From the NCBI GenBank assembly GCA_037176905.1, contig JBBBWG010030643.1, forward strand, positions 11,541 through 74,162: 62,622 nucleotides of DNA, given 5' to 3'. A model generated the notes under the pieces. The model saw only the letters and a program-made list of their open reading frames with translations, made no database searches and was not told the origin of the DNA. Positions 34,128 through 45,349 of the stretch are shown here, in pieces. The DNA comes from Azolla pinnata. Its lineage: Eukaryota > Streptophyta > Polypodiopsida > Salviniales > Salviniaceae. A program made the translations under genes and the position numbers. The stretch's first letter is position 1. Every line of letters begins with the position of its first letter.

Positions 34128-36220
34128 GGAATAATGGAGACAAGCTATTCTCGGCAAAGAGGGTCTGTATTTGATCAAACTTGCAGTCCTCATAGGCACA
34201 CCATTCAACCAACTAATAAGTTCTGTCTTCTCAGACTCAAGGAATTCGTATGTTACCCTGTTGAGATGGCCTCCTAAAGAGGGTATGCCGTAGTGCACAA
34301 CATATTGATCATCCACAATTCCAATTTTCCTGGTGAGATCTCCCTATAAATGCACAAAAACAAATGTAGGCTGGCAAACAATTTAACAGAGTTTACAACA
34401 AACAAGAAAAGCATTTTATCTATAAGATACAGCACCTGCACACAATATCCAAAGTTCTTGTCAAGCCCCCAAGCATGAATGAAATCGTTCTGCGTTTAGA
34501 AATCCTTACAAACGTGTTATTATTCTCGTAGAGGAACCCTCAGAAAAAACTTCCACAGAAACCATGGAAGCTATATAAGAGTTTGAGTCACTTCTCAATA
34601 GCAGAATAGCAATCAGAAAGATCCCCAAAACCTGAATCATGTACCAGGTACAGCGCCAAGCGGCCCGGGAGAAGACCGGCACCATCATTTCTACCCACCT
34701 GTGATAGATGGCACACTTCATCCATTCATTAAGTATGCTTTGACAGTGTGCATGTCACCATGTAACAATCAATTGGTGCCATGGCTGTGGACTATGCACG
34801 ACCAGATAAATCAGAGATAAGAAGTGCTGCATTCGTGGATACCCATCCTTGTGACATTCACTTTTCCACAGGTAACCTCACACATTATTGGCCTAAACAC
34901 ATACCCAGTACAAGGAGGCCGAGTGCTGTTATCGAAGCACAAACCACTTCCTTTAAATTTGTAAATCCGCCTACAGTTACAAGAAGATAACAGGAACAGA
35001 AGATTACAAATTGAAGCTCATCAAAGCCGTATGTATCGAGCATGTGAGTGAGTGAGTGTGTGTGTGTACCTGTGAACCTTTTCTTTGGGTTTTCGTACTG
35101 TTATTTGATGGTGCACTTCCGATATCTGAGGATCTAATGCAGGCTGTGATATCTCTAGACCTTCACTCTCGACAATACCTAAATACCTGCAGGAGAATGG
35201 TCCATTGATATTGATTTGTGGTAATTAATCCATGTTTCGAAGCAGACAAGGTAGGATAGAGTTTGCTCAACCTACCTGCTTGCATGGAAATTCTCCACAC
35301 CGATATCTTCATCCCAGACAAATATATATTTGTAGGCAACCACTATATCTGGATGCAGAAATCTCTTGGCAAACCACCTGTACATAAAAGCAGTGATAAA
35401 GAGATTGTCCGGTTCCATATGTCACAATTAGACATTATGATTACACTTGTAACCCATCAAATAAACAGTGCCAATTAGATCGAAATCCTCATCCTGTATT
35501 GGATATTGTTTCCAAGGATGCATGAGAAACAGCAATTCAGATAACCCTACAGATTATCATTATACTGTATCAAGGCTCTTACTATAGCATATATTCCATT
35601 CTAATGCACTTTGGAATACTCTTGAGTGTCAAGAAGAATGCTTAATACTCGGCTGAAAAGAAAAAGGAATCATCAGATTTGGAAAAAGCCAGATATGCAT
35701 AAGAAAAACTACTGGGAGATCGATGAGCTACCTCTGATGCTGCATAGTACGCTGAAAACATATTAATATGCGCATGTAATCAAGGGGAGGGTACAAAGCA
35801 CACACCACTTTGTTTGATTTACAGCCACCACATGAATCACTCTGCTGCTCCAAGGGAATGCATTCCACTCGTCAACAACCCCGTCATAGTGGAACAACAT
35901 GACCGTGAAATTTTCAGCTGGAAACTTCATGAAAATTCATAAAGAATGAAGAACCACATCGATATAAGCAAATAACAATTTATCCCCCAGGATCAACGCT
36001 ATCATGATCATCAACAACACCGACAGAAAGATGACTTCCCAAGTCTTGGAGATACGCGACGCATACCTTTTCGATTATTTTGGAGACAAATTCTTTCTGC
36101 TTGATCCCAACTGGCATCGCCAGCAAGCTGTGAGAAGTTGGCATTCGTTGATCCTGTTTACAAGTTTCACACAGCTTTGTTTACAAGCATAATGCACTGG
36201 CTAGACATAGGAACACATCA

Positions 36221-36268
<48 letters not shown>

Positions 36269-36995
36269 CCATCGCATGGTGCTCCATAACCGTTCAGATG
36301 CATATTGGCATGAGTAAAGACATGATAGCAAGAGATGTATTGAGGAGAATAATATACCTCAACAGTTGGATCCGCTCCCAATGCCCGGAAAAACAGATCA
36401 GATGTATCCTCGACGATACCCTTAGGCAAGCCACCAGTACCATCCGGTTTGGATACGCCATTGCCTGACTGCATTTCAGTTGCTCATTAAACGCATTAAG
36501 AGTACGTTGCAACGAAACTGGGCGGGGGTAAATACACTAGTACGATATGGATAGGGTTTTCTAGATCAATCACCGCACAAGATCTCCTTGCTGTCGAAAG
36601 CCTGATAGAGCTAAGTGGAGACGTGAGTAAGCCAGAAAAGCTCCATTGTGCACCAAAACTCTCCTGTAGTTAGCATCGAGGCATCCAAAAAAAGAAGAGT
36701 AAGCAGCCTTTAATGCCAATATATATTGCCGTTGTGTTTTATTAGCATTAAACCCCCAACAATCTGATTCCGATGGTGAACCCCTGCCATGGATTAGCTG
36801 TTCTTCTAGATTGAACAATCAGTAGGGAATGGTTAGCTATGCTAAGATGCCGTAAAAGGCCATAAATTGTAGCATCGCCATGGAGCTGATCAGTCCTCAA
36901 AAAAGGATTTGAGACATGTGAAACTGCCACTACATACATATCTATACTTATGGGTATACATTGATGCAGACAAACAGACACGATACATTGCTAGC

Positions 36996-37029
<34 letters not shown>

Positions 37030-37356
37030 CAGATGCATATGCATATGCAGGCATTTGCAGCCTGGGTCTGGTACGATTTGCATACAGCCAAAGAAAGAGA
37101 ATGAAAGCTTTCCATCAAACCATGGGATGAGAATGCGTGTGCGTGAGAGAGAGAGAGAGAGAAAGGAAGAGAGAAGTTGTGCGCGCACCTTGTAGTGTTC
37201 GAATAGCATGACTCCTCCGATGAGGAGCGCAGATAGAACGATGAGGCTCGGAACTGACATGGGCCTGAGCCAGGAAGCAGCAGGTTTCATCCATTTCCTG
37301 GGGCGGCAATGATCATCAGCGTGCCATGTACCTATGCCTGCTCCTTGATCCACCAT
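33587..37356 (-). CDS. DUF707 family protein (complete, 12 exons, 374 aa)
   Basis: DUF707 proteins are plant type II membrane proteins, often labelled lysine-ketoglutarate-reductase-trans-splicing-related; they look glycosyltransferase-like but the function is not settled. Exons on -, from the 5' end: 37356-37189, 36468-36358, 36153-36067, 35924-35806, 35377-35276, 35186-35070, 34970-34905, 34698-34632, 34489-34436, 34343-34257, 33819-33778, 33691-33587. All GT-AG, phases consistent. One membrane segment at residues ~36-51 (PSLIVLSALLIGGVMLF) after a short basic N-terminus suggests a Golgi-type anchor. Family blocks in order: GLPKGIVEDTSDL, LLAMPVGIKQK, NFTVMLFHYDGVVDEW, NQTKWWFAKRFLHPD, WDEDIGVENFH, SEGLEISQPALDP, RPPCTGW, VPVFSRAAWRCTWYMIQ, HAWGLDKNFGYCVQGD, VVHYGIPSLGG, LFKKRWDAATKQDKCWIDPY. 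The 42-bp exon 11 and the exon 10 donor were chosen on phase. Family assignment is secure. Confidence 0.93.
34060..34126. repeat. (CT)n(AT)n microsatellite in DUF707 intron 10
   Basis: About 34 bp of CT repeat is directly followed by about 30 bp of AT repeat, within the intron 33820-34256. Confidence 0.9.
36219..36268. repeat. (ATC)n microsatellite in DUF707 intron 2
   Basis: About 16 ATC triplets ((GAT)n on the gene's strand) lie in the 204-bp intron 36154-36357. Open poly-Asp and poly-Ile frames across it are artefacts. Confidence 0.92.
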
Positions 37357-37583
37357 CGCCCGATCGTTGAAGCCGCTGCCCGTTCTAATATAGCTACTCC
37401 AAGGTGCGTCTTCCGATGGATCGCTCCATGTCAGTCGAGCTCATCGCTTGCTGCTGTGTCGGATCGCTGCAGACATGACAACGCACAGAGATGGGGGGCG
37501 ATGATCGAGACGCCATGGCAGCTCGAGGAAGGAACACGCTACCATGATATTATCTTGAATCTCAGTGTTCCTTTTTCTGTTTT

Positions 37584-38012
37584 ATAGGGAGAATTGTAGA
37601 TTTACATTTGAACGCCTGCTGAAATCAAAACTTACAAATTAGCGCCTGATCTTTTTATCTTCCAGCTAAGAATCAAGACACCCGATCGATTCCGCTAGTA
37701 TTGATTTGATTCCGAATCGTTTCCCACTGGTTGATCCCAATCGATTCCCTTAGTACATTCGGCTAACGAAAAGCTCGTGGTTTCAGGATCTAATCGACCG
37801 ATTGATACGTTAATTTGGTTTTAATCAAGCGGTTAAGCCTTGATCAATCATCTGATTTGATGTTAATTTGACTCACGGCTAATTGATTCGGTGCTAATCA
37901 ATCGATTGCGACGTTAATCCTAAAACTAGGCGTTAATTTGTAATTTCTAGTTCTGATAGGCGTTTGAAATGTAATTTATAATTTTGTTAGGCGTTTATTG
38001 GTAATTTTCCCT
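37584..38012 (-). mobile_element. Foldback/MITE-like element, copy a
   Basis: The left end reads GGGAGAATTGTAGATTTACA then TTTGAACGCCTG; the right end read on the other strand gives GGGAAAATTACCAATAAACG then CCTAACAAAATTATAAATTA. Inner parts of both arms carry ACTTACAAATTAGCGCC / AATTACAAATTAACGCC. The core has many ATTGAT/TTAATC words. Relative to copies b and c the element is inverted, since its reverse complement carries TTAGCACCGAATCAATTA. It encodes nothing. Confidence 0.7.
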
Positions 38013-38045
38013 CTTTTTATATTGGCACACACTTGTCTGTCGAGT

Positions 38046-38131
38046 AAAGATTCCATGATATTTTTTAACAATAATTGCATATCATATCAAAGATTCCATG
38101 ATATTTTTTAACAATAATTGCATATCATATC
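38046..38131 (+). repeat. Perfect tandem duplication of 43 bp
   Basis: Two identical 43-bp units beginning AAAGATTCCATGATATTTTT lie head to tail. The exact identity suggests a recent event or an assembly artefact. Confidence 0.9.
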
Positions 38132-39837
38132 ATTTGCTTTGACAGTTTACCCGAAAAGTTACTTCTCGATTATGTTATAGTTTTTCTTAGAATTATATTA
38201 TCAAATTTATAACAAATATTAAAAACAAAAACACCATAAGATATATGAGATTTAAGGGAATTTAGAAAAACTTGTTTCCGAATGAATGCAGTTAACATCT
38301 AAATAGTTCTTCGAAACTTTTTGTCTTTCTGAATTTCAAATATACGATCCCATTGCATTTCGTTAAATTTCCAAGTCATTCGATGATACTCTCGCACAAG
38401 ATCATTGAGATGCTCAGTGATTAACCTGTTGCTTTTTTATTTCCTTGATTATACATTTTGATTAGAGAACCCTCTCTCACAAGTCACAATACTATAAGGT
38501 ATAATCGTATAAATCCTAATTATTCAATAGTATATATATACTAATTTTTTATACTTTCTTGGAGAAAACTCACTATCACTTTGACAAATCGATAAAAAAA
38601 TTGTTTATCGATGGTCTAAGATTTTTTTTCCGATAAAAAATATGGAAAATAGCTCAAAATTGTCATGATGGAAACTAGATATGATAACACATAGAGCCTT
38701 TTCTTTCTTTCCTTCTACACGGGCACTGAATTTCTAGATCGTTTACCAGACTCAAATTGAGGACCTCCTGTTTTGTAAGGTTCACTCACACCAACGAACT
38801 AAAACTTGCCATAAACTCATTGATGCACTAATTATTTGTTTAATTAATCTACCTAACGTTCAACGAGTGTGATCGATTGCTAAATTACCGTTAAGCTTGA
38901 CGAGGCGTTCGAACAAATCTTGTTTTGCTTTCCTTTGCGATGCGCATGGAAAATTGAATGTTTCTACTAGTGGCAAAGCGGCGATTTGTGATCAATAAGA
39001 AGCTAAGTAACTAAGGGGAGATTAGTCGAGATTATGTTGTAAGTGATTTGGATGTGTTTGATCGGAGCCGGCTTTGATGTCACGCATCGATCACATGGAG
39101 TGATTCATTGATCGTTTGGTCCTCAGGTGCTCTCATCGACAACTACTAATGCATAGGATGTTTACGCATATAATCAAGCGTTTGACAAAAATAAATCCAG
39201 TAGCGATGCGATTCGTTTATTGATTTGATGATGGGGAGTTTGAGCATAGGTTTAATAATCAGACTGAACAGCCACATATGTTGCATCTAACTATAAATGT
39301 GAATGAGTGTGTCTAAGTAAGCTAACAATAACAGGAACCATATGGAGCGTATTTGTTGTCGTTTTTTACACACACACACACACACACACTTATGCTACTG
39401 TTATGCTCCTTTCTTCTTTTCTTTTCTTTTCTTATACGTATTGAAAAGTTGTTATGTCCATTATACTCTTCGTCTCCAGATTCCAGAACGGTTCTGTTTC
39501 TCATGCTTGTCACCGAGCGACAGACAGAGCACGAAATCGGCAAAAATCTAGATATTACTAAGAAGGGGCCATCTCATCATGCCAGCAAGCATTGGGTCAC
39601 ATCCGCAAACGAAAAGCGGTTCTCTTTGCTACTGTGCTGCACTGTGTGCATCTGCTTCCGCTTGATTCTTTCCGAAAGAGAATATACATTGTCTTGCATG
39701 TGTCGGTTCATCTTGCATATGTACAATTCATGGAGTGGACATGTTCACACTCATGCTAGCAAAACATGAACTTTACTAAATCATCTTCCAAATCATTTTT
39801 GAGTTTGCCCTGCACTTATTCCGGTGGTTATATACAA
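38132..39837. other. Intergenic spacer, no gene recognised
   Basis: AT-rich sequence with an (AC)n tract at 39367-39388. Short open frames at 39340-39770 and a weak minus-strand frame at 38300-38420 do not resemble a known family. Confidence 0.5.
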
Positions 39838-40266
39838 GGGGAATATTACCACAAAACGCCTAACAGAATTATAAATTACATTTTAACGCCTACTAAAACT
39901 AGAATTTGCAAGTTAACGCCCAGTTTTAAAAATTAATGTCCAAGTAATGGATCAACACCAAATCAATTAATTATGAGCTTATTTAACATCAAATTAGCTA
40001 ATTGATTAGCACCAAATTAATGCGTTAATAATTTAGTTAAGTTCTAAAATTACCAAAAATTGTTAATCGAATATAATAAAAGAATTGATTATGATCAATC
40101 ACTGGGAAGCGATTAAAAATAAAATCAATTAACGTTATACTAACGAAATGATTTGGGTGTTGATGCTTAGTAAAAAATGAGAGTAGGTATTAATTTATAA
40201 TTTTTTATTTTAGAGGCGTTAAAATGTAATTTATGATTTTGTTAGATGTTTTTTGGTAATCCTCCC
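39838..40266 (+). mobile_element. Foldback/MITE-like element, copy b
   Basis: The left end is GGGAATATTACCACAAAACG then CCTAACAGAATTATAAATTA and TTTTAACGCC. The right end, reversed, is GGGAGGATTACCAAAAAACA with matching AAATTACATTTTAACGCC. Arms of about 80-90 bp are inverted repeats of each other and match copy a. No coding capacity. Confidence 0.72.
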
Positions 40267-40930
40267 TGTTTATAATTCAGAATTCGAGATTGTGAAATGG
40301 GGTTTCACGGTTTTTATGCAAATAAAGAAGAAGAAGATCAAATCGACAAGTCAACAATTACTAGTACTTCTTTTCATATGGATCATAGAAAGTTATAAGT
40401 AGATTATATGTGACAACAAGTAGAGGCATGTACAAAAGGTTCCAAAGAGTTTTTAAATAAACCACAGAAATAGTCTACAAGATGTTAGAGATAAATCATT
40501 TACAATACAAATATTTGTGGAACATTCTAGAGGTAGATCATTACAATAACAATCTTTTTGTGATAGTTAGAACATATATTTAATGTCTCAATCTAATAAT
40601 GATATTTGTGATATTTAAGCATATACATAATGTCTTATGTATATGTCAAATTAGGTGGAGCTATTGAGTTTTTTTCTTTTTTTTTACAAATTGACTTCCT
40701 TTCTATTGGTTATAAAACATACATGAAAATTCGAAAGAGAAACTCTCAAGAAATTACAAGGAAATGACTAAATAATTGATAGAGGATATAACCATAGAAT
40801 GTTAATGAGAATTCATGGGCATCCGTAGAAATACCCGTTTATTATCATCTATCCATCAGACGAAACGAGTTAACGGAGAGTGCATGAACTGAACGATCAC
40901 ATTACATTTATTTATTTATTCTACAAGAGA

Positions 40931-41235
40931 AAACGGCTACCGAAACTAGAAATTACAAATTAGCGCCCAGCTTTAGAAGCTAATGCACAATCGATCGATT
41001 AACACCGAATCAATTAATTGCGAGTTCGATTAACATCAAATGAACCGATTGATCGACGCTCTCGATTGAATACCGCGCCGATCAATTAAGCAGATTCCAG
41101 ACTTACAAACTTTTGCTAATAGAATACAGCAAGAAGGGAATCGATCAGGACCGATAGGCGGGAAACGATCAGCAGCAAAATCGATACCAGTGGAATTTTG
41201 CATTAATTTGTAATGTCTGATTTCAGTGGTAATTT
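40931..41235 (+). mobile_element. Foldback/MITE-like element, copy c (shorter, diverged)
   Basis: The left arm has CTAGAAATTACAAATTAGCG then CCCAGC; the right arm reversed has GTGAAAATTACCACTGAAAT then CAGACATTACAAATTAATGC. The inner sequence AACACCGAATCAATTAATTG and GATTAACATCAAATGAACC closely matches the reverse complement of copy a. The outermost end is eroded. Confidence 0.62.
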
Positions 41236-41386
41236 TCACACAGATTTACTTATTAATTAATTAATTAATTAATTAATTTCCATGAGGAGGTCCGGAGTTC
41301 GAATCCTGACTTGGCTCAAATTCAGCCCTTCTTCCCCTGTTTGCGGATAGCATCTTTCTCAGAAGAAACTGCTCTGCATTGCAGCC

Positions 41387-41865
41387 ATGGCCGCAGCGGA
41401 TGCGTCCTCAGAACAATCCGTGCCATCGCTGAAGCTCAAGCCCCGAGGAGATGGAGGAGGAGGAGAGGCGTCAAAGATAATCGCAGCAGAAAGCAGCAGG
41501 GAGAAGCCATGGGGCCCCACCCGTGTAAGCCTGAGATCGCGCTCGCCTTCTTCCGATGCATCGCTCTCTCTCCTTGTCCAAGAAGAAGATGCAGGCGACC
41601 AGCAATCCTCTAGAAACCTGTGGCAGGTACCCAGAGCTTTACACCTTCTCCTCCTCCCTTCTTTTTTTTTTCCTCCGTTGGTTTTGGCCCTACGTGTCGT
41701 GTTTTGGTTGCTGCTCCTTTCTCGAGGTGTAAAATCTGGTTGAGGTTTTGCTCATCGGATTTCCTCTGATTTCAGGTGTATGCTCTGGGTGCGTTCTTGG
41801 TGGGCCGATGGGCATGGAGCCGCTGGAGAGAAAGGAGAGCAGCTGGAGAGGATAGCGAGGATTGA
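41387..41865 (+). CDS. Small plant protein with one C-terminal hydrophobic segment (complete, 2 exons, 109 aa)
   Basis: Exons 41387-41626 and 41776-41865 with a GT-AG, phase-0 intron. The first exon gives a Ser/Ala/Glu-rich tail: MAAADASSEQSVPSLKLK at the start, WGPTRVSLRSRSPSSDASLS in the middle and SSRNLWQ at the end. The second continues VYALGAFLVGRWAWSRWRER and ends AAGEDSED-stop. Residues ~81-97 form a short hydrophobic, Trp/Arg-bounded segment typical of a single tail anchor. The LWQVYALGAFLVGRW block resembles a small conserved plant protein I recall only as uncharacterised; no function is claimed. The ATG at 41387 is the first in frame and has a good context (GCCATGG). The clean splice and termination just after the hydrophobic block argue for a real gene. 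Confidence 0.75.
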
Positions 41866-44689
41866 TCTGTGTACGTATGTATGTATTTGGGTGCGTATAT
41901 ATATACATCTATGCCTACACACATACCCACCGGAAAAACTGTGAATATCTGCACCCAAATTCAGTCTCTGAAGAAAACCGTGTACTAAAAAGGTTTCTCG
42001 CCATCACTTGCTTTTAGATCATCGAGGAGTTTGCATATTGTTGTAGCACCCTTCCTTCACTAGGGAGTTTTGTTGTCATGCAGACCAATCAGCTATGGTA
42101 AAAACCTTACAATGTTTACATCTTGAAAAAAGGCTTTGGTTTCTGTCTTCTATGACCGGAAACTTAACTCTTGTTACCACATGCAATCATACCTTATTTA
42201 GAGTTCAGGGTGTAAGGTTCAGAGCATTACAACATTTGATTTCTCAGTTCAGTTTGTGAAAATGAGAATTTAAGATCGGTAGAATGGAAGTTTTTTTTTG
42301 TGATCTAAGCCTTAGGAAATATGTGGTAAAACATGTCTGACGAAAGTATGGGCATGAAAGAGCTTCCTTAATTCCAAAGCTATTCGGAGCTGTTTCATAA
42401 CATCAAAAAAACCACAGATGACTCGATATAGGAGAAAGCTGTTTAGATCTGGCATTTGGCTCGCGATTTCTTTATATTCGATGGTCTGTGCATATGGTAT
42501 ATGGTTTAGGATTCAGGGTTAGGGTTGTATTAACATGGCTCCTCAATCAGGGTTTTAGGGTTTTTTGTTATTTTGCCTCTGTGATTTCTCCACTGCTCTA
42601 ATTAATCTGTGATGAATGGTGAATGATTTAAGTTTTTAGGCTTTGATCGAATATAACTAAATGCCATCATAGAATGATCGAGGGCTAAGGTTTAAGTTGA
42701 ATTGTCGCATCGGATTTCAGATCTGTAACAGCCCATTTCAAATTATGAGGGCGGCATCTTCCATTGACTGAGATCCAGAATCTTTTCTTCTTCAATGTGG
42801 ATGCAAATTATGTCCAGATCAACTTTAGCAGTTTTCTGTCATGCACTTACTGCCATATTGTTACCTCAATATGATTATATAACTCGAGATTTGAAGAAGT
42901 TCAAGTGTGCTGTGTAATGGGGGAGTCTGATGGATTCACAATCATACACATTACCAAACCAAGGTGTTGAAAAAGTTATATTCTATTTGCACCACGCTAG
43001 AAGCCTTCTCATTTGATCACATCAAGTTAAGCATTGATGTACAGCTTCTGAGAACTGAATCAGTGAGAGATTGAAGATACATTTCCTTATTCCATCACTG
43101 AAGATGATGCTTCTGAGGCTTTATCACCTGTCACCTTTATAAAAGTGCCACATACTTGCCCTTAAGGGTCCAATCAATCTTTAATGATAGTTACTATCAA
43201 TGGGGCATCTTTGGAAGCATTGAAGGAATTATATATTGAGAATGAGCACAATAAGACATTCAGCTCGGAAAGGAAGAATTCCCCACTAGCAAGGTAAAGA
43301 CATAATAGACAAACTTACGGTTCCCCGACAATTATGGACCCCATAAGGCTTGAATTTCTCACCCATATAAAAGGAAGACTTGACCACAGACAACACCTCT
43401 TTCAATCTTTTCTTTTACAATGATAAAGCCCAAACACTCAATATGCAGCCAACCATTATTAGTACAATGGTCTATAGATTCATCTAACACGCTAAAATAG
43501 CTTTCCAACTAAGGGCTAGCTGATTGAAATGCAAAAGGATAGTTGCTTCAACTTGCTTGCAAATCACGGCAAAAAGGGGTGGGTTGCCAATGCTTACATC
43601 CGAACTGGTTTTTAGAGTTTAGAGTTTCTGTGTTTAGGGCTCCACAACCAGCAAAGCAACCGAATTAGAGACCAAATGAAGAAATGTACAGGCTTGACAT
43701 TTTCAACAACACACCTTTTTGGTGATATACAGGATCAGCAGGGTGCTGCAAAACCTGTTATGCACACCCACAGAAACCCTACTCTTTGAAATCTCGGAAG
43801 CCGAAAACCAGAAACAAGATCCACAAGGCTTTCACAGGGTTTAGAATCGACTGTTTAGGGTTTGGGGTTAAGCTTTTCAAAACTAGCAAAGGCAGCAAGT
43901 TAAGAAATGTACACATGTAACACACCTGTTTCGTGAAACAAATCTGCAGGGTTACCCCAAGATGCCCTGATTTCTGGAATGAGGAAGACCAAAAACTGCA
44001 TACACAAGATTCCCATGCCAGTGGACTTGGGTTATCAGTGTCCCAGTAATAAGGGTATCAACATAGCTAGAAGGGCCAGATGGTCAGCTTCAACTCCACA
44101 AGTACATTATCCATGACAGCAGCAGCAAAATCACGGATTAGACAGTACTTGTAACAGCCGGATTACATTCCAAACCCATAAATATCGCTGCATTTCTTCC
44201 AGAATTTCACGATTTTACAGTTCTTTCCATACTTGGATCACAGATTTATTCATTTTCTCCCAACCAGTTCATGCATTTGGGCGTCTGACTAGGCACGGCT
44301 CTGTTTTCCTTGCCCATCCTTGACTATGCCTAGGCATGCCCGTAGTTTCAAGCCACATACGAGCTTCTTGCCCTCAATATGCTCAATGACATCAAAGGTC
44401 CTCATCGAGCACACATCATAATTGCAGAGAACATAAGATCGGAAGAGATCAAAAGGATAAGTTCTAAGAAAAAAACAAAACGTCTAAATAGGCCCCAGCT
44501 CATCAGGAAATATAGAATATTTCTGTAAGCCAATTTACAATGGGATGCAGCAGATTGCCCTGCATCAGCAAAGCCGAATCCCGAGGAAAACAAAAACTTG
44601 AACAAGTATATGTGGTTTTTTTGTATCAGATACATGCATACCTCAAGTTTACAAGACTCGGCTAAGGTGATTACCTTGTTTCTTTCTAG
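41866..44689. other. Intergenic, no gene recognised
   Basis: About 2.8 kb with no exon I can support. Its first part is presumably the 3' untranslated region of the small gene. Scattered telomere-like words occur (TTTAGGATTCAGGGTTAGGG and GGGTTTTAGGGTT near 42510-42570; TTTAGGGTTTGG near 43855). Short minus-strand frames at 44402-44635 do not match a family. Confidence 0.5.
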
Positions 44690-44699
44690 GGGCTATTTC

Positions 44700-45122
44700 A
44701 GCTGTACCTCTTCTAGCGCATCTACAATTATTTATCCTTTGCAGAAGCAAGACATTCTGTGATTCTCACCATACGAATGCCAGTGTTCCGTTACTTATAA
44801 CGAAGAGATCCCCGGGCTTGGAGCTCGGGTAATGGAAGCCACAGCCGCTGACAATACCTTCTCCCTCATAGGCATGGATAATCTCAACAGGGGCACCGCC
44901 ATCTCTGCCAGAATGCAGCCATGTAAAAGCTTGCCAAGAGGGCTCATTGAGATTGGCAGTGAACATGGGGGAGCCATTCGGGTGCAAGACATAGTGTGTA
45001 CCTTCCAAGATCTTGGTAGCTGTTAAGAATTGACCTTGTGGGGTTTCATCATAGCACAAGAGGATGATGTTGAGTGCCCTTCCTTGCTTCTTGTCCTCTT
45101 CTTGCTCGGGCATCTTAGGCAA
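44700..45122 (-). pseudogene. C-terminal fragment of an F-box protein (At5g39450/At3g12350 type), with nonsense change
   Basis: The minus strand from 45122 reads ALNIILLCYDETPQGQFLTA, then TKILEGTHYVLHPNGSPMF, AYEGEGIVSGCGFHYPSSKP, and NGTLAFVW followed by TGA at 44766-44768. Beyond the stop the same frame continues ESQNVLLLQRIN. In this F-box family the conserved text is AFVWxESRxxLTLQRLN, so TGA stands where a coding residue is expected. This part belongs at the C-terminus of the protein whose N-terminal half lies at 45350-46471, but the block that should join them (about 100 or more residues) is missing. The ATG near 45122 is probably fortuitous. I read it as a decayed exon; an independent small gene is less likely. 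Confidence 0.72.
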
Positions 45123-45349
45123 GGCGAATCGATTGATTATCAGGCATCAGAGGCCATGCCAGCCGCTGGAATCTATATGGATGCAGAAGAAACTGAATCT
45201 GATGATGACGACAAAGACGAGAGTGATGGTGATGGTGATGATGATGATGAGGACGGTGGTGATGTTTGGCGTGAGGTTCCTTTCTCTGCTTCAATGTCTA
45301 AACCCCGTGACTTGACATTGAGGAGGCAAGAAAAGTATGCTCGCCAGGG
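45123..45349 (+). other. Segment between the two F-box pieces, unrelated to the F-box family
   Basis: Where the middle of the F-box protein should be encoded, the minus strand shows nothing recognisable. The + strand instead has an open frame (within 45030-45353) with an acidic run (EETESDDDDKDESDGDGDDD) followed by DVWREVPFSASM and KPRDLTLRRQEKYARQG-stop. This could be a captured piece of another gene. No family is recognised. Confidence 0.45.

Noticed and set aside
38300-38460. Minus-strand words resembling a helical protein fragment (MTWKFNEMQWDRIFEIQKDK)
   Set aside because: Short, surrounded by stops, and I could not place it in a transposase or host family.
41290-41310. Possible tRNA T-arm (GGAGTTCGAATCC)
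   Set aside because: No acceptor stem, D-arm or anticodon arm can be folded around it; at most a SINE or tRNA relic.
44402-44635. 77-codon minus-strand frame
   Set aside because: No similarity to the missing part of the F-box protein and no splice link to it.
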